A stretch of DNA of 64,000 nucleotides from Zelopaecilomyces penicillatus (taxonomy: Eukaryota; Ascomycota; Sordariomycetes; Hypocreales; Pseudodiploosporaceae). The notes below the pieces were generated by a model. That model was not told the origin of the DNA. It ran no database searches and saw nothing but the letters and a program-made list of their open reading frames with translations. This document shows, in pieces, positions 12,689 through 24,421 of the stretch (position 1 is its first letter; the number at the start of each line of letters is the position of its first letter). Made by a program: the position numbers and the translations under genes. The stretch is from positions 1,984,001-2,048,000 of the forward strand of contig VCCP01000001.1 in assembly GCA_005765155.1 (NCBI GenBank), written 5' to 3'.

Positions 12689-14401
12689 ATGACAATGGAA
12701 GTTGTAACCACCAAGAAGGGGGAGGAGGACTATACCATCAAGCCTCAGGCGGTGACACCAGCTGTTGACACCAGCGACTGGCCGCTGCTCCTCAAGAACT
12801 ATGACAAGCGTGAGTTGGCAGTGTTTTTCTTGGGAGTTTGAAGGAGCAATCTCTGGAGTGCAATTGAATCATGGGGGAGACGACATGTTTCTAACTGGCT
12901 ATCGCAGTTCTCGTGAGGACGGGACACTTCACCCCAATTCCCAATGGATGCTCCCCATTGAAGCGCGACATCAAGTCCTACGTTAGCTCTGGAGTGATCA
13001 ATCTCGACAAGCCTTCCAACCCATCCAGTCACGAGGTTGTCGCCTGGGTCAAGCGAATTCTCCGGTTCGTACAATCCCTGACTTCTGTTCTTTCCCCCGC
13101 CCTTCTGTAGTTTTAACTCTTGGCTGACTTGTTCTTGACAACAGAGCGGAGAAGACTGGTCACAGTGGTACTCTCGATCCCAAGGTTACGGGATGCCTGA
13201 TTGTCTGCATTGACCGTGCCACCCGTCTTGTCAAGTCCCAGCAAGGCGCCGGAAAGGAGTACGTTGCCGTCATCCGTCTCCACGACAAGCTGCCCGGCGG
13301 CCAAGCTCAATTCGCCCGCGCTCTCGAGACCCTGACTGGCGCCCTATTCCAGCGCCCGCCTTTGATTTCGGCTGTCAAGCGACAGCTTCGTATCCGAACC
13401 ATCCACGAGAGCAAGCTGATTGAGTTCGATAACGACCGCCATCTTGGTGTGTTCTGGGTCAGCTGTGAGGCGGGTACTTATATCCGAACTCTCTGTGTCC
13501 ACATGGGTCTGCTGCTGGGAGTCGGTGCGCACATGCAAGAACTTCGTCGTGTGCGAAGCGGTGCCATGGATGAGAACAAGCAGCTGGTGACTTTGCATGA
13601 TGTTCTGGATGCTCAATGGGTCATGGACAACACCCGTGACGAATCGTACCTGCGCAAGGTTATTTCACCCCTCGAGACCTTGCTGGTTTCTTACAAGCGC
13701 CTGGTGGTCAAGGACAGTGCTGTCAACGCTGTGTGCTATGGTGCCAAACTCATGCTTCCCGGTCTTTTGAGATATGGTATGTTTACACACTCTACGTCAC
13801 TAACTGCATATATTTAGAGAATTACATGGAAGCTAACATTTTGTGTGTTCGAATAGAGGCTGGCATTGAGCACCACGAAGAGGTTGTCTTGATGACTACC
13901 AAGGGTGAGGCTATTGCCATTGGTATTGCACACATGTCTACTGTGGAGATGTCAACTTGCGATCATGGTGTCGTTGCCAAGGTCAAGCGTTGCATCATGG
14001 AGCGTGACCTCTACCCTCGACGATGGGGCCTTGGACCTGTGGCCCAGGAGAAGAAGAAGATGAAGGCCGATGGCAAGCTGGACAAGTTCGGCCGGGCCAA
14101 CGATGCTACTCCCTCCAAGTGGACATCTGAATACAAGGACTACAGCATGGGCGATGCTGCGGCCGCTTCTGCGGCCGCCACTCCCCAGAAGGTTGTAGAG
14201 GAAGCGGAGTCCAAGATGGACATTGAAGAGACAGAGGCTACGCCAGCCGAAGATGATGGAGAGAAGAAGAAGCGCAAGAAGCACGATGGCGAGACACCCG
14301 AGGAGAAGGCTGAGCGGAAACGACGGAAGGCCGAGAAGAAGGCGGCCAAGGCAGCTAAGAAAGGATCCAAGGCCGCGGCAAGTGACGACGACAGTGACTG
14401 A
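12689..14401 (+). CDS. CBF5: H/ACA snoRNP pseudouridine synthase Cbf5 (dyskerin)
   Basis: Catalytic subunit of H/ACA snoRNPs. It converts guide-selected uridines in rRNA to pseudouridine in the nucleolus and is needed for pre-rRNA processing. Exons 12689-12809, 12908-13064, 13145-13776 and 13857-14401 give 484 residues. The dyskerin N-terminal segment (DWPLLLKNYDK) joins LLVRTGHFTPIP across intron 1. The TruB-type catalytic motif TGHSGTLDPKVTG has its aspartate near residue 104, and GCLIVCIDRATRL follows. A PUA domain starts around CYGAKLMLPGLLRYEAGIE, and the C-terminus is a Lys/Glu-rich tail typical of fungal Cbf5. Start: Met at 12689; a second Met two codons on is equally possible. Intron 2 has an unusual GTTCGT donor, but it is the only one that restores the conserved RAEKTGH reading. 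The gene lies between two paralogous membrane protein genes with which it has no known functional link. Confidence 0.95.
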
Positions 14402-15712
14402 GAATTGAATGAAGCTGCATGTGAGTTAATGCATGGTGGCAACTGTGGGTGACTTTTCATTGATTGACGTTTGGGGGGACTCATTTTGTCAATATGGAGA
14501 TGGTCTTGATGTACCATATTTCTTCTCTTTGGCTCATTTGGCAGACGGCGTTTTTTAGGTACAAAATTTTAGGATGCAGTTTACAAACCTAAGCTTGCCC
14601 TGCTAATCCGCGAGGAAGCCAGTGATGTTCTCTAGTGAGGCCAGTGAGGAAGCATGTAATTACATTTGTGGTCTAATGACAAGATCTGAGCTGCACCACG
14701 AACTGTATAAGAACGCTGGAAGCCAGGTTAGTTGAGGGAGGTGGCTAGCCAGACGTTATTTGGGGATTCGGCAGCCAGCGCCTGCGGCGACGACTAATGA
14801 AATGCAGCAATTAGGCGCCGAGCCGGGCTTCCGCCTCCACTCTCCACGCTCCTCCCCTGCATCATCACATTCGCCACTCCCGACTACTGGCACATAACAG
14901 CAATGGCACCAGTTCTCGTAGACACCATAAACACCGCCAGAGCCCTTCCCTACGCCATTGGCTGACTGCTCCCTGCTGGGACCGGGACGGCGACAAGACC
15001 AATGCGACGTGCAGCGCTGCAGACGAGGGCACAGTTCGCCCAGCGATGTAGGGCTGGCTGGGCCAGTGGCCGGGCTTTGTTATTTGGCAGGGAATCCGGG
15101 CGCTTCGCGCTCTGCACGGGATGCAACCTCGACGAGCGCCATGGGTGCGTTGACGGCCTGAGAGAGTCGAAGAGGTTGGCTCACGAAGCGCTGAGAGGGA
15201 CGAACCGAGCGCCACTACCAATAGCTGGGCCGTCGATGCATTGAGAATTGCTCTTGAACCCAGCGTGCCCCCATCCAAGTCTCGGTGTTCTTTATCTTGG
15301 CCTTGACCCTCCCGCTCTGCAGATCGATATCGTTTATGTTTTTCGAGTTGCTGCTTCCGTCGCCATAACTGAACTGCAGGCTAGTTTGGGGTGATAACAC
15401 TACTGTCACGGCGCTTGCTATCTTTCACATATCCATCGCCATCGTTGTAAGGAGCGACCTTTCTCGCCCATATTGAACCAACAACTGGACCATCCCTAGA
15501 AGTGTCGAGCACATTTCTGCTACAACTTCCACTCGCTTTTTCAACCAAATTCCTGTTAATACCAACGAGAGATACAGCGAGGTGCTTCATAAGGAAACAA
15601 CAGGCATCCCATTCGATTGTGGGAACTCTCACTTTCCCCCTCTCCACGACCCGTTTCACCAAGATACCCCGAAGCGTTTCCAGTTGAGCTGGGCAAGCTA
15701 GCTTCTGCGACC
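14402..15712. other. Intergenic region between CBF5 and paralogue B
   Basis: About 1.3 kb with no convincing gene. Frames at about 14865-15278 occur on both strands over a GC-rich patch and look like composition artefacts. The stretch 15380-15712 is pyrimidine-rich on the + strand and probably the leader of the downstream gene. In-frame ATGs exist upstream of 15713 (the first at 15617), but translation from them would put a polar stretch ahead of the signal peptide. Confidence 0.5.
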
Positions 15713-17282
15713 ATGGCTGCGGCCTCATCTACCCTGTTTACCACTTTGGCCCGTCTCTGCTTTTTTCTCGCTGCCCTCTTGCCGCTGGTAGCTGCTCTTC
15801 AAGTGACACCAAATTCGCCCTGCTCCTCCGTGTGTATCGACTCAACCAGCCTCGACAAGTCTGACCCAAATTCTTCCAACACAGGAAGCAAAGACATTTC
15901 CTGCGATAATGGCCAATTCGAAAATGAGGGAAAGGGTCAAAAGTTCAAGACATGTATGAACTGTTTGCAGAACAGTAACTTCACTCAAGGAAGCGAGGAT
16001 GACCAGAGCTGGTTTTTGTGTAAGCTTCTTTTTCTTCTTCCAATATCCCCATTTGAATCATCGGAATTGATCTTCTTTTGTACTCATACCACTCGATCTT
16101 CCTAGACAATCTGCGCTACTCTTTTGATTACTGTGTTTTTGGGTATCCCAATAACACACAGTTTGGCGCCAATCCCTGTATGACCTCCGAGGCTTGTGGG
16201 GGCATACAGTCGGCCCTTAGGAACGGGATCCCAGATCCGCCAGCTGATCAATACGCCTACTGTGACGTTGATGGAGGCTCCATGACTGGGGTCGCTTATG
16301 AGAAGTGCTTGCAGTGTGTCAAGGCTGACAGTACTCGCTCTTACATGTCAAACTGTATGTATCCATCTCGACCAGGAGAAGACTGGTTGTTGTCTATTAT
16401 TTGCTAACTCTGGGTTTAACAGTTCTGGTTGCCCTTGAAATGGCTTGTAAAGTGAAACCTGCCGTTGGATCCATCATTGGTTTGAATGCCACCGTCTTCT
16501 CCAACGTGACTATTTCCATTGCGGACCCCGTTATATCGGTAGCTGCACAAGAAGGATTCCATCTCCCCACTGCAGCCATTGCAGGTATTGCTGTTGGCGC
16601 TTTCGTCCTACTCAGTGTCGCCATTGGATGCGTTTTCATGCAGATACGGAAGCGCAAGAACCGCAACACTCGCTCAAGACGTGTCCGCGCCTCATCTCTC
16701 TCGTTCCGGTGCAAGGACAGTGCTCTACCCTCTGGACTTGGATTCCATGATGAATATGAATACGATGATCGCTTCTTCACTCAAGAGAAACCGCGCGCTG
16801 ACCTCTCCGCTGCTCTGGGTTCAAACCCAGTGACCGAGAAGGAGCTTTCTTCGGCAGATTATGGCGCGACCAGGGCCAACATGCCTGTCAAGCCCATGGC
16901 CATCATTACCACCACATTGCCTCCACCATCGCCGGCTCTTACATCTCCTCGCTATAACTCGCCTGATGATTACAAGACCCCCTTGTCCACAACATCAACG
17001 CGGTCCAATGCCCCTCTACTTAATAATACGAGATCTTTCCCTCCTCCTCAGTATTCCAACTCACCAATTCTCCATCCTCCTGCCACATTCAGCGATAGCT
17101 CACCAAGGATCACCCAGTCGGGCTGGGCAGGCGAAATCAGAGAGCCAGAGTCCCCATGGGAACAGCAAGACCCCTCTTCTTCCAACAGAGAGCTTGTGAA
17201 AAAGAAGAGCCAAGGACGGATGGGAACCCCAACTGAGGTTCAGCGCCTTCAGCTATCCTTTCCACCACCACCCAAACGATAG
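15713..17282 (+). CDS. Secreted-ectodomain, 12-cysteine, single-pass membrane protein (paralogue B)
   Basis: Exons 15713-16019, 16106-16354 and 16423-17282 give 471 residues. The start at 15713 was chosen because it opens directly on a hydrophobic signal peptide (residues 1-28, ending LVAA); an upstream in-frame ATG would bury it. The ectodomain has twelve cysteines in the same order and with nearly the same spacing as the gene at 10314-11899: SPCSSVC, ISC, TCMNC, DYC, NPC, EAC, YAYC, KCLQC and MAC. Sequons such as NFT, NAT and NVT suggest N-glycosylation. A membrane helix spans about 236-258, followed by RKRKNRN and a roughly 210-residue Pro/Ser-rich cytosolic tail. Exon boundaries at YNLRY and at the FLVALEMAC junction are shared with paralogue A. 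No enzyme motif is visible. It is probably a plasma-membrane protein with a structured disulfide ectodomain; the role is not recognised. Confidence 0.82.
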
Positions 17283-18113
17283 TCACCAAAAATCTTCATG
17301 CTGCTAGCCTTGCCAGCATTCTATGCTTTTCTTGGACTTTTCTTGGACACAAGGCCCCGATTTTATTCTTATTTTCTCAACGGTTCAGAATGAACTCGTT
17401 TTACTTCTCTATGTATATACGGATTTTAAATCCCCATGCTTTCTGGTTTGGTGCCTAATCAGATTATCAAGTGGTGGAATGCCTCGCGGCGTAGGAATGA
17501 CGGACAATGGAGTAAAGGTGCGAAGGGCGCCTGGGCGAATTGGATTTAGAAAGACCGAAGAATCAATACCACCCTACCTACGATCAGCTAGACGTAGATG
17601 AAATGACCCTTTTTAAATTATTCTCATCAACATATGAATGTCATCATCAGTAGCGGTCACACAGTTATATTGGGAAACAGTGTCATGGTACCAAAGCCCC
17701 TTTCCCCTCTGCCATTTATTAAGAGCATTTCTATTCACACATGGGATGTTTTGCTTTTCGCATATTATTTACAGTCTAGTCTTCTATCACCAAGTATACA
17801 TACTCTTTGATCATTTGCAATTAACAATATTTACAATTACTAGCAGTGTTTACTAATTACTAGTAAATGCAAGCACTGTTATACTGTTACCAATACAGTG
17901 GCCTGCAATTGGACCAAGGTATCTAGCTCAATAGATTGTAGTTGTGTGCCAGGGTATGGCGGCGCTAAGTGTGATATGCGAACAGCAACATGTCTAATAT
18001 GCAAATTGCAATGCACTATATTAAGGCCTGGCCTTCCGTACAGTTTTTTTGATGCCACTGATGTTACAAAAAACCATATCATGCGCGCTTTATACCAAAA
18101 TGAAAAGATCAAA

Positions 18114-18162
<49 letters not shown>

Positions 18163-18386
18163 CATAAACGACCTGTGAGTGTTACAGGTACCCCAAATGT
18201 CGCAACTGAAAGATTATTTGATAATGGGCGAGTGCGCACCATCTGTCATCCAAGTGTGTGGGTATCTGGGAAGAGTGCGTATAATGCCACGCAAGGCGAG
18301 AAAAAAGAAACAAGAGAATATAAAGAAAAACACGAATAAATTGCCATTTGCCGACCCGACACCCTTTGCCCCGACCCGAACGCCAT
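17283..18386. other. Intergenic region between convergent genes, with a microsatellite
   Basis: AT-rich spacer between the convergent paralogue B and SAC3 genes, so it should hold two 3'UTRs and terminators. Nothing in it resembles a protein. A long AC dinucleotide run is listed separately. Confidence 0.55.
18115..18161. repeat. (AC)23 microsatellite
   Basis: An uninterrupted AC dinucleotide run of about 46 bases lies in the spacer between two convergent genes. It produces artefactual Thr-His and Val-Cys reading frames on the two strands. Such tracts usually vary in length between strains. Confidence 0.97.
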
Positions 18387-21300
18387 TTAAATGCTGTGGT
18401 CATCCTGAGGGGTTCCGTCCCTACTCGACATCTCGCTTTGTAGTCTGCCGTTCTGTGACTTAAACCACATAGTCCCTTCCTCCATTTCCTCCCGCAGTGC
18501 CCTAAGTTCCTTGATAAGGTTCTCTGCGTCGCTCAACACGCGTTTGTGTGTCGAGTCAGAAGAAGAAGAAACGCCGTGCTTTACCGTTGCCCCATCATCG
18601 TTATCTCCTATTGACCGTTTTCTCTTGTTGGTAGGTTCCACACTCAAGGATCCCCGCAGGTCCACAGCCTGCCTAGTTGAGCCTAATGAAGGGCTGTTCT
18701 CGATCCGAGACGTGCTAGAAACAGATGCTCGCCGTGGAGGAGTTCCCGATAAATCTCGTCTCATGCCGTAGTGGCTCCTTATACTGAAACTAATGTCGTT
18801 TGCTAGAGATTCTGGCACGGCTGTGCCATCCTGCATCTGTACAATCCCCATTGCCTTCAATCTCCACCTCTCAGACGCTCTGCTCTTACGAGAACCACTG
18901 TGGGGAGAAGAGGCATCCCCCAAGGATACCGATGACATAGATCGACGGAATCGGCCATTTCCTTCGCCCAAAAGCTGTTCCCGAAGAGCTCTCGTCTTTG
19001 CACTCTCCCTTGTTGCAGATCCAGACCGTGAACGAGCTGGGGATGTACCAGGGCCGAGAGAAGGGGATCTAGAGGGATTGCCTTCCATTTGCACAATCTT
19101 AGTGATAGCCTGTTGCTCATTTGCAACGCCTGACAACACACCAGAAGCAAGCAAAGCCTCCTCGGCTTTTCGACTGCTCATCTGGTTATGCTTAACCAGT
19201 TGTAGCAACTCTTCCGGGCGATCCAATATAGCCACTTCGGCGCGCTGTTTCGCCGCACGTCGAGCGGCCTCTTGTTGTTTGTGAGATTCGGCGGCCTTAT
19301 GAGCCTCGTGAAATGCACGAAACTGTTCTCGTCCGCTCTTGCGGAGCTCTTTGAGACGTTTCTCACGAGCATTCTCCTTCCAAAGGTAAAAATATTTGAC
19401 AGACAAGTTGTAAAGACGGAATTTATAGGCTTTCACATTATTCCTTTCCTCCTCTTCCTTCAACCTCTTCTCCTCTGTAGCTTTTTGGTATTCTTCAAAC
19501 ACATCGCGAAGAATGTTCTCGATCATAAAAACCTGAAAGTCATACAATAAACCATTATCACCTTTCACAAACCACTCAGTAAAGTTACCAAGTAAATCGA
19601 TTGGAGCAGGTGGTTCCTTTGTTGATACAGGCTTGGTGACTTGTGATGAAGCAGTGACTGTTTGGAAAGATTGCGCTAGAACATTCAAGCCCTTCCCAGG
19701 AGGAAGCAACGACGGTAAAGCTAGTCCGGCTGTGGTAGCTGGTTTGATGGATAACGCGGCCGATGGGTTGTTTTGAGTCTTGGATACATCCTCGGTAGAC
19801 AGAGGAGAGGAGGGATTGAGGAGCGAAGCTGACGTTGAAGTATGAAGATTTTCTGAACCAACAATTTTAGGCGCTGAAGCATTTGGTAGCAACGAAGAAT
19901 TGCTCGTAGTTATTTTCCCAGCGAAAGGGGACGATGGCGAGAGGCCTGGTATGCCAAATGGCGACAAGGTAGGTTGTGAGGTAGATTGTGTATTGGGCGA
20001 AACTAAGACTGAGCCAAGTCCTTGGCCCTTTGCAGGTACAGTAGAGGCTGGTGCAAAATTTACCGTACCTGCGGCTGGCGCTTCTTTACCAAATAGACTG
20101 CTATCTTTGACTGGTATAGGAGGTTGTGTAAACGAAGCCAGAGGATTAGAAGTTGGGAATTGAAGAACACCTGGTAGCCTAGGCGTGGCACCGAGAGTAT
20201 GTGATGCAGACGGTTTGCTCTCGCGGGGGGTGTCAATTTTGGTAGGGAATAAAGTAGTTAATCCCGGCTTACTACCCTCTGGCTTTTCGAGCATAGAAGG
20301 TGTCTTTTGAGTAGGAGCTAGCCCAGATATAGGTAATAACGGAGCTGGGGCGAAGGGGCTTGGCTTTCCCAACGCACTGTTGAATGGCTGGTTCAAAGAT
20401 TGAGCGGGTTCCGCGATCTGAAATCCAGTCAAACCTGCTAGCCCGGTGGGAGCTGTCGATTGTGCGAATGGATTTGACGACGCTGGACTTGCGGAAGGTG
20501 TCAAGACTGAAGAGGACGACCTGCTTTGACTTGATGGCTGCTGGGCCAATGTTGTATTGAACGGACCTGAATTTGCCGAAGTTACTATTGAGAAATGGAT
20601 TAGTACATAGGGTTAATAATTCGGCCTAATAATAACAATACTAATATAATGAACAAGCCCAACAAAACCGACTTCGAACAGTTTCGTTTGCAAGTCGCCA
20701 GACTTTCACAGAAAAACGGCAGACTTTTGAGTTATTGTCATGTAGTATCTTGATCATGTATTTGGAAATGTCATCCCTACCTTGAAGTCCAAATCCAGAA
20801 CTACCACCTAACAAGCTGCCAACTTGAGCAGATGAGGAGGGCACTTGTTTTGAAACTACCGCAGGATTTAAATGTGACTGAATTGTCGGTTCTTGGACAA
20901 ATATAGATCCTTCTGTGTTCACAATGCCATTGGTTGTTATTTGGGCGGTCGAAGTCTCCTCGAAGATGGTGTGATGAATAATGTCAGGGAAAGGTCTATT
21001 GCCTCGTTTCCGTTCAACTAGGGTTTGTGAAAACTGATGCTGCAAGCGTGGATGAGGGAGCGGTGTCCTGTTGTTCAAAACTAAGAACTGGCTGCCAACA
21101 TCAGTAGGATGTTCAGGATCCGGGACAAATTCCAAGTCGTGAAGTTGCGCAAATCCAATAGACTCTTGAACGGTATCAAAACGAAGGAACTTGTTTAGTG
21201 TCGATGCAGTCACGTCCTTGGTTGCTTCCTTGGGCCTAGTCAAAGCGCGTTTTATGGTCCACAGTATTGAGCGCCGAAGGTGAGGAAAGTGGCATTCTGC

Positions 21301-22797
21301 AAAGCAGGCCATGGTATATGAGACTTTGGGGTCTTCGAGAATCCGAAAATAAGAGTTGAAGGCGCTCGATGCAGCCAAGGATGGCCCATTCTTTAATGGG
21401 CCATGGAAGTCGGTGGTGTTTTGCAAAGCCTCGACGAGGGAGACAGCAGTTCTTATATCGTCTGAATCTTTCCAGAACTTCGCACTCCATTGCCGCTGTA
21501 ACATCTCAATTATGTTGGAATCATGAGCATGAAAAACGAGGTAGTACGCTCGGAACTCTGCCTCGTTTTCGCATGTAATGCCCTGGCCATTGCAATCATC
21601 GTATAAGTCACGTAGTGACAAGAGTGCCTTGCCTAGTTGTTCCAACTCCTGCTGTTCCACGAAGTCTTCAGCAGCTTTGCCTTCTTGGGAGAGAAGATGG
21701 AGAGCTGTGACATGAAACCTAGCCACATTTTCTAAAATGTAAGCCTGCGTTATCAAGTCTTCAGCTGTCGGTGACGAGAAAAACGTGAAATCTCGGCGAA
21801 TGGCTCTAGTTCGATCCCATAAGAACCCGTGCAAGGTTGGCAAGTTGTCGTCATTTTGTAACAAGTCATTGATAAGGTAATCCAACGTTCGTCGTAAAGT
21901 GGCAGTTGATCGAACATCCATGGGCAAAGGAGCTTCTTGTCCAGCAGCAGAGCGCGCAAGTTTCTTGACCATCTTGCTTGTACTTGCGAAGCTGGTCTTT
22001 GTGTCCTTCTCTGGGAAAGGAACATCCAATTCCGTTATTCGTGTAATCTTCTCGTATTCGGGGCACATATCCTCGCAAATACCTCTGAAGGTGATGGCAT
22101 CCTGTAATGTCCTCCGCTTTTCTGGGTCATCGATCAAACTAGCCTTTGTCAATGACGCGCGAACTCTCTTGCGGTACGATTCGTATTTCTCCCTGAACTT
22201 GGCCATTTCAGCCTTATTTTTGGGATTTCCAGGTTGTGATGGCCATGGCGGAGGACTGATCCCGTCCTTTCGAAGTTGATCGTACACCTTTTGCGCGTGA
22301 GGGTCGTCAGAGCGAGGTGCTAGGTTGGTGTCAAACTCGACTGAGCTCGAGCTCGAGCTCGAGGTGGGACGTTGCGCGCTGTCTTCCCCTGCGCTGGTAA
22401 GATCGCGAACCCCGTTCGGAACCTGGCCATTCTGTTGTCGAGATTTTTTCTGGCCATCGCGCTGTTTCGAATGGTTCTTTTTGGGGTCGGACCTCTTCGC
22501 TTCTCCATCCCCAGCGCGTTTCTTGTTCGGCTTGCCATTGTCACCAAGGTTCGCGTCCTTGTTCTTAAAGGGATTGCTCGTCTTTCGCTTGCTTTCAGTA
22601 TCGCTATTATCGACTATGGCCCCCTTCCGTTTGTTTTTTTTGGCCCAGTTCGAGTCGCCTGTACTATCAATACCAAATGAGGAGCTTTCTTGCCCAGGTT
22701 TAAGAGCGAATGGATTAAATGTCTGCGACGAACTCTGCGTCTGCTGTGTGAATGGAGAAAACATTGAGCTTGATGATGCAACAGCTGTCGCACTCAT
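18387..22797 (-). CDS. SAC3: mRNA export scaffold Sac3/GANP (TREX-2 complex)
   Basis: Scaffold of the TREX-2 complex, which couples transcription to mRNA export at the nuclear pore. Two exons (22797-20781 and 20584-18387) join in phase to 1404 residues; the GTAGGG donor and CAATAG acceptor remove a 196-base intron. The N-terminal 200 residues are low-complexity with FNPFA-like motifs and a poly-Ser stretch. The SAC3/GANP domain starts around FRGICEDMCPEYEKITRI (near residue 235) and runs to about 545. The second exon adds a Ser/Pro/Phe-rich stretch with NPF and PFA repeats, then NFTEWFVKGDNGLLYDF and a long charged helical segment (EEYQKATEEKRLKEEEE), the expected place for Sus1/Cdc31 contacts. 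The C-terminus is basic and Ser-rich and ends in a predicted coiled coil (NLIKELRALREEMEE). The two exons were read as one gene because neither half has its own start or stop context and Sac3 homologues are of similar total length. Confidence 0.88.
22343..22363. repeat. (GAGCTC)n hexanucleotide repeat in SAC3 coding sequence
   Basis: Three and a half units of GAGCTC lie inside the first SAC3 exon and encode part of a poly-serine tract. Each unit is self-complementary, so the segment could form a hairpin. It may vary in length without breaking the frame. Confidence 0.8.
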
Positions 22798-22961
22798 CTA
22801 GGTAATATTTTGCGCATGAGGAAAAGATTCCTTGTGGCAAAGTCGCGATACTTGATGAAGAAAATGGAATGAGTCTTGAATAATGGATCATGCTCGGAGA
22901 GCCAGGCACTAGTAGCTAGGGTGGTAGGTACCTTGATTGAGCATCGTAACTTGGAGGCTGG

Positions 22962-22973
22962 GGTCACGTGACC
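22962..22973. promoter_or_regulatory. 12-bp E-box palindrome upstream of SAC3
   Basis: GGTCACGTGACC is perfectly self-complementary and centred on CACGTG. It lies about 165 bases upstream of the SAC3 start, in the 347-base gap between SAC3 and the LTV1 stop. CACGTG cores are bound by bHLH and bZIP regulators in fungi. Which factor acts here is unknown. Confidence 0.45.
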
Positions 22974-23144
22974 TACGTTATCATTCGCGAATCATGAACG
23001 TGTGCCAATCAATCGCAATTCGTTCAACTTTCCTAGAATCAGTTAAAGGTCACGGTATATATATATATTTTAAAAAAAACCGAGAGAGAAGATTTTTAAT
23101 TCAAGTTTGTTTTTATTATTCAAGGGGAGGAAATTAACCAACTA

Positions 23145-24421
23145 TCATCGCCCCCGAATGCGCGCTGGGCCTAGTTCTCGCCGTATCTCTTCTAGCTGCT
23201 CCAGACCTGTTTGCGCTTTCGTCTTTTTTGATGTCCGCTTGCCTGGCTTGGTGTAATTTCCAAGGAAATCATCTAAGATATTGTCGAAATCCCCTCGGAG
23301 AGGTCCTTGCACACTCGAAGCCGTTGATACTTCAGACACGGATCCCATGTCATCAAAGTCCTGGTTGTATCGTTCTTCTAGTTTGTCAAACCTTGCATCC
23401 AGTAATGACATCTGTTCCGTTCGCACTAGAGATGACGAGGTCATGGAATATGCCGATGCTTCTGTCCGAGCTCCCTTGCGCTTCTTGGTTCTGCCACCGT
23501 TTGTTGTTGTTGTCCATAATGATAGCGCCTCGGAATGTGAGGGAGCCATTGCTACACGACCACCCTTTTGTTCCTTCTTAAACTGCTTGAAATCCTCCAT
23601 CCAATCCTGTGATGGCCCCTCGTCAGGGTGTTCTGCCTGCACAGGAACGAGTTCAGGGACATGATCCTTGTATTCCTTTGTAGGCTTGGCCGTATCATCT
23701 GACTCCCAACCATCATCATCATCAAATTCTGTCTCTTCAAACTCGTAATCATCAAGCTCATGCCCATCTTTGGACAGTTGCTTGAAGAGGTTTTCGTCAT
23801 CCTCGACATAAGCATCATCCTCTAAAGCTTCCAAAACTTCTCGTAACCGTGAATCCATATCTGGATTGAATCCGGCAATGGCATCTGGTATATTCTGTTG
23901 GGCTTGGTATGTAACCCTTGTAAGATTCTTAGAAGGTAGGATCTCTTCATCAAAGAGGTCGGCCGACTTTTGCTCAAGGTCCATCCTCTTCAAAGCATCT
24001 TCTAAAGATTGCTTCTGTTTTCCTTTTCCCTTTTCGGCATTCGTTGTAGATTCTACAAAAACGACATCCCCAGCGCCTGAGTTCAAGTCTCGCAAATGCT
24101 GCATATAGTCGTACTCGGTATCATCGAAATATACGCCGTGGCTTGCTGCCTCGCCTTCGTTGGCGCGAATGCTCTCGGCCTCTGATCCGAGCTCTGATGC
24201 CAAGTCATCCAGCCCCTTCATTTTGGAGGAGCCAGGCTTCGACTGCGTCGGGTTGAGCACCATGGACGGCGCATTTTCGTCGTGAATGAGCGGGTCATTT
24301 TGCGGTCTGTGGACGAGCGTGAAGTGCTGCGCCGTTTTCTTGTCACTAGAAACCAAAGTCAGTCCGATAATAAAGATACATAATATCGGGCTCAGCCTTA
24401 CATCCACTTTCCTCGAGGCAT
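23145..24421 (-). CDS. LTV1: 40S ribosome biogenesis/export factor Ltv1
   Basis: Ltv1 accompanies pre-40S particles during nuclear export and late assembly. Exon 1 is only 20 bases (24421-24402) and encodes MPRGKWI across the junction; exon 2 is 24345-23145; total 406 residues. The conserved N-terminus is M-P-R-G-K-W-I-D-K-K-T-A followed by QHFTLVHRPQNDPL, which is diagnostic. Further on come HGVYFDDTEYDYMQHLR, a typical Ltv1 block, and long acidic stretches (YEFEETEFDDDDGWESDD). The C-terminus includes LDDFLGNY and a basic Lys/Arg-rich end. Without the short first exon the reading frame would start with an unrelated sequence, so the two-exon model is preferred. The gene is head to head with LSG1, another ribosome assembly gene, over 383 bases. 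Confidence 0.92.

Noticed and set aside
18049..18339. Frame with a (Thr-His)n repeat
   Set aside because: Produced entirely by the AC microsatellite at 18115-18161.
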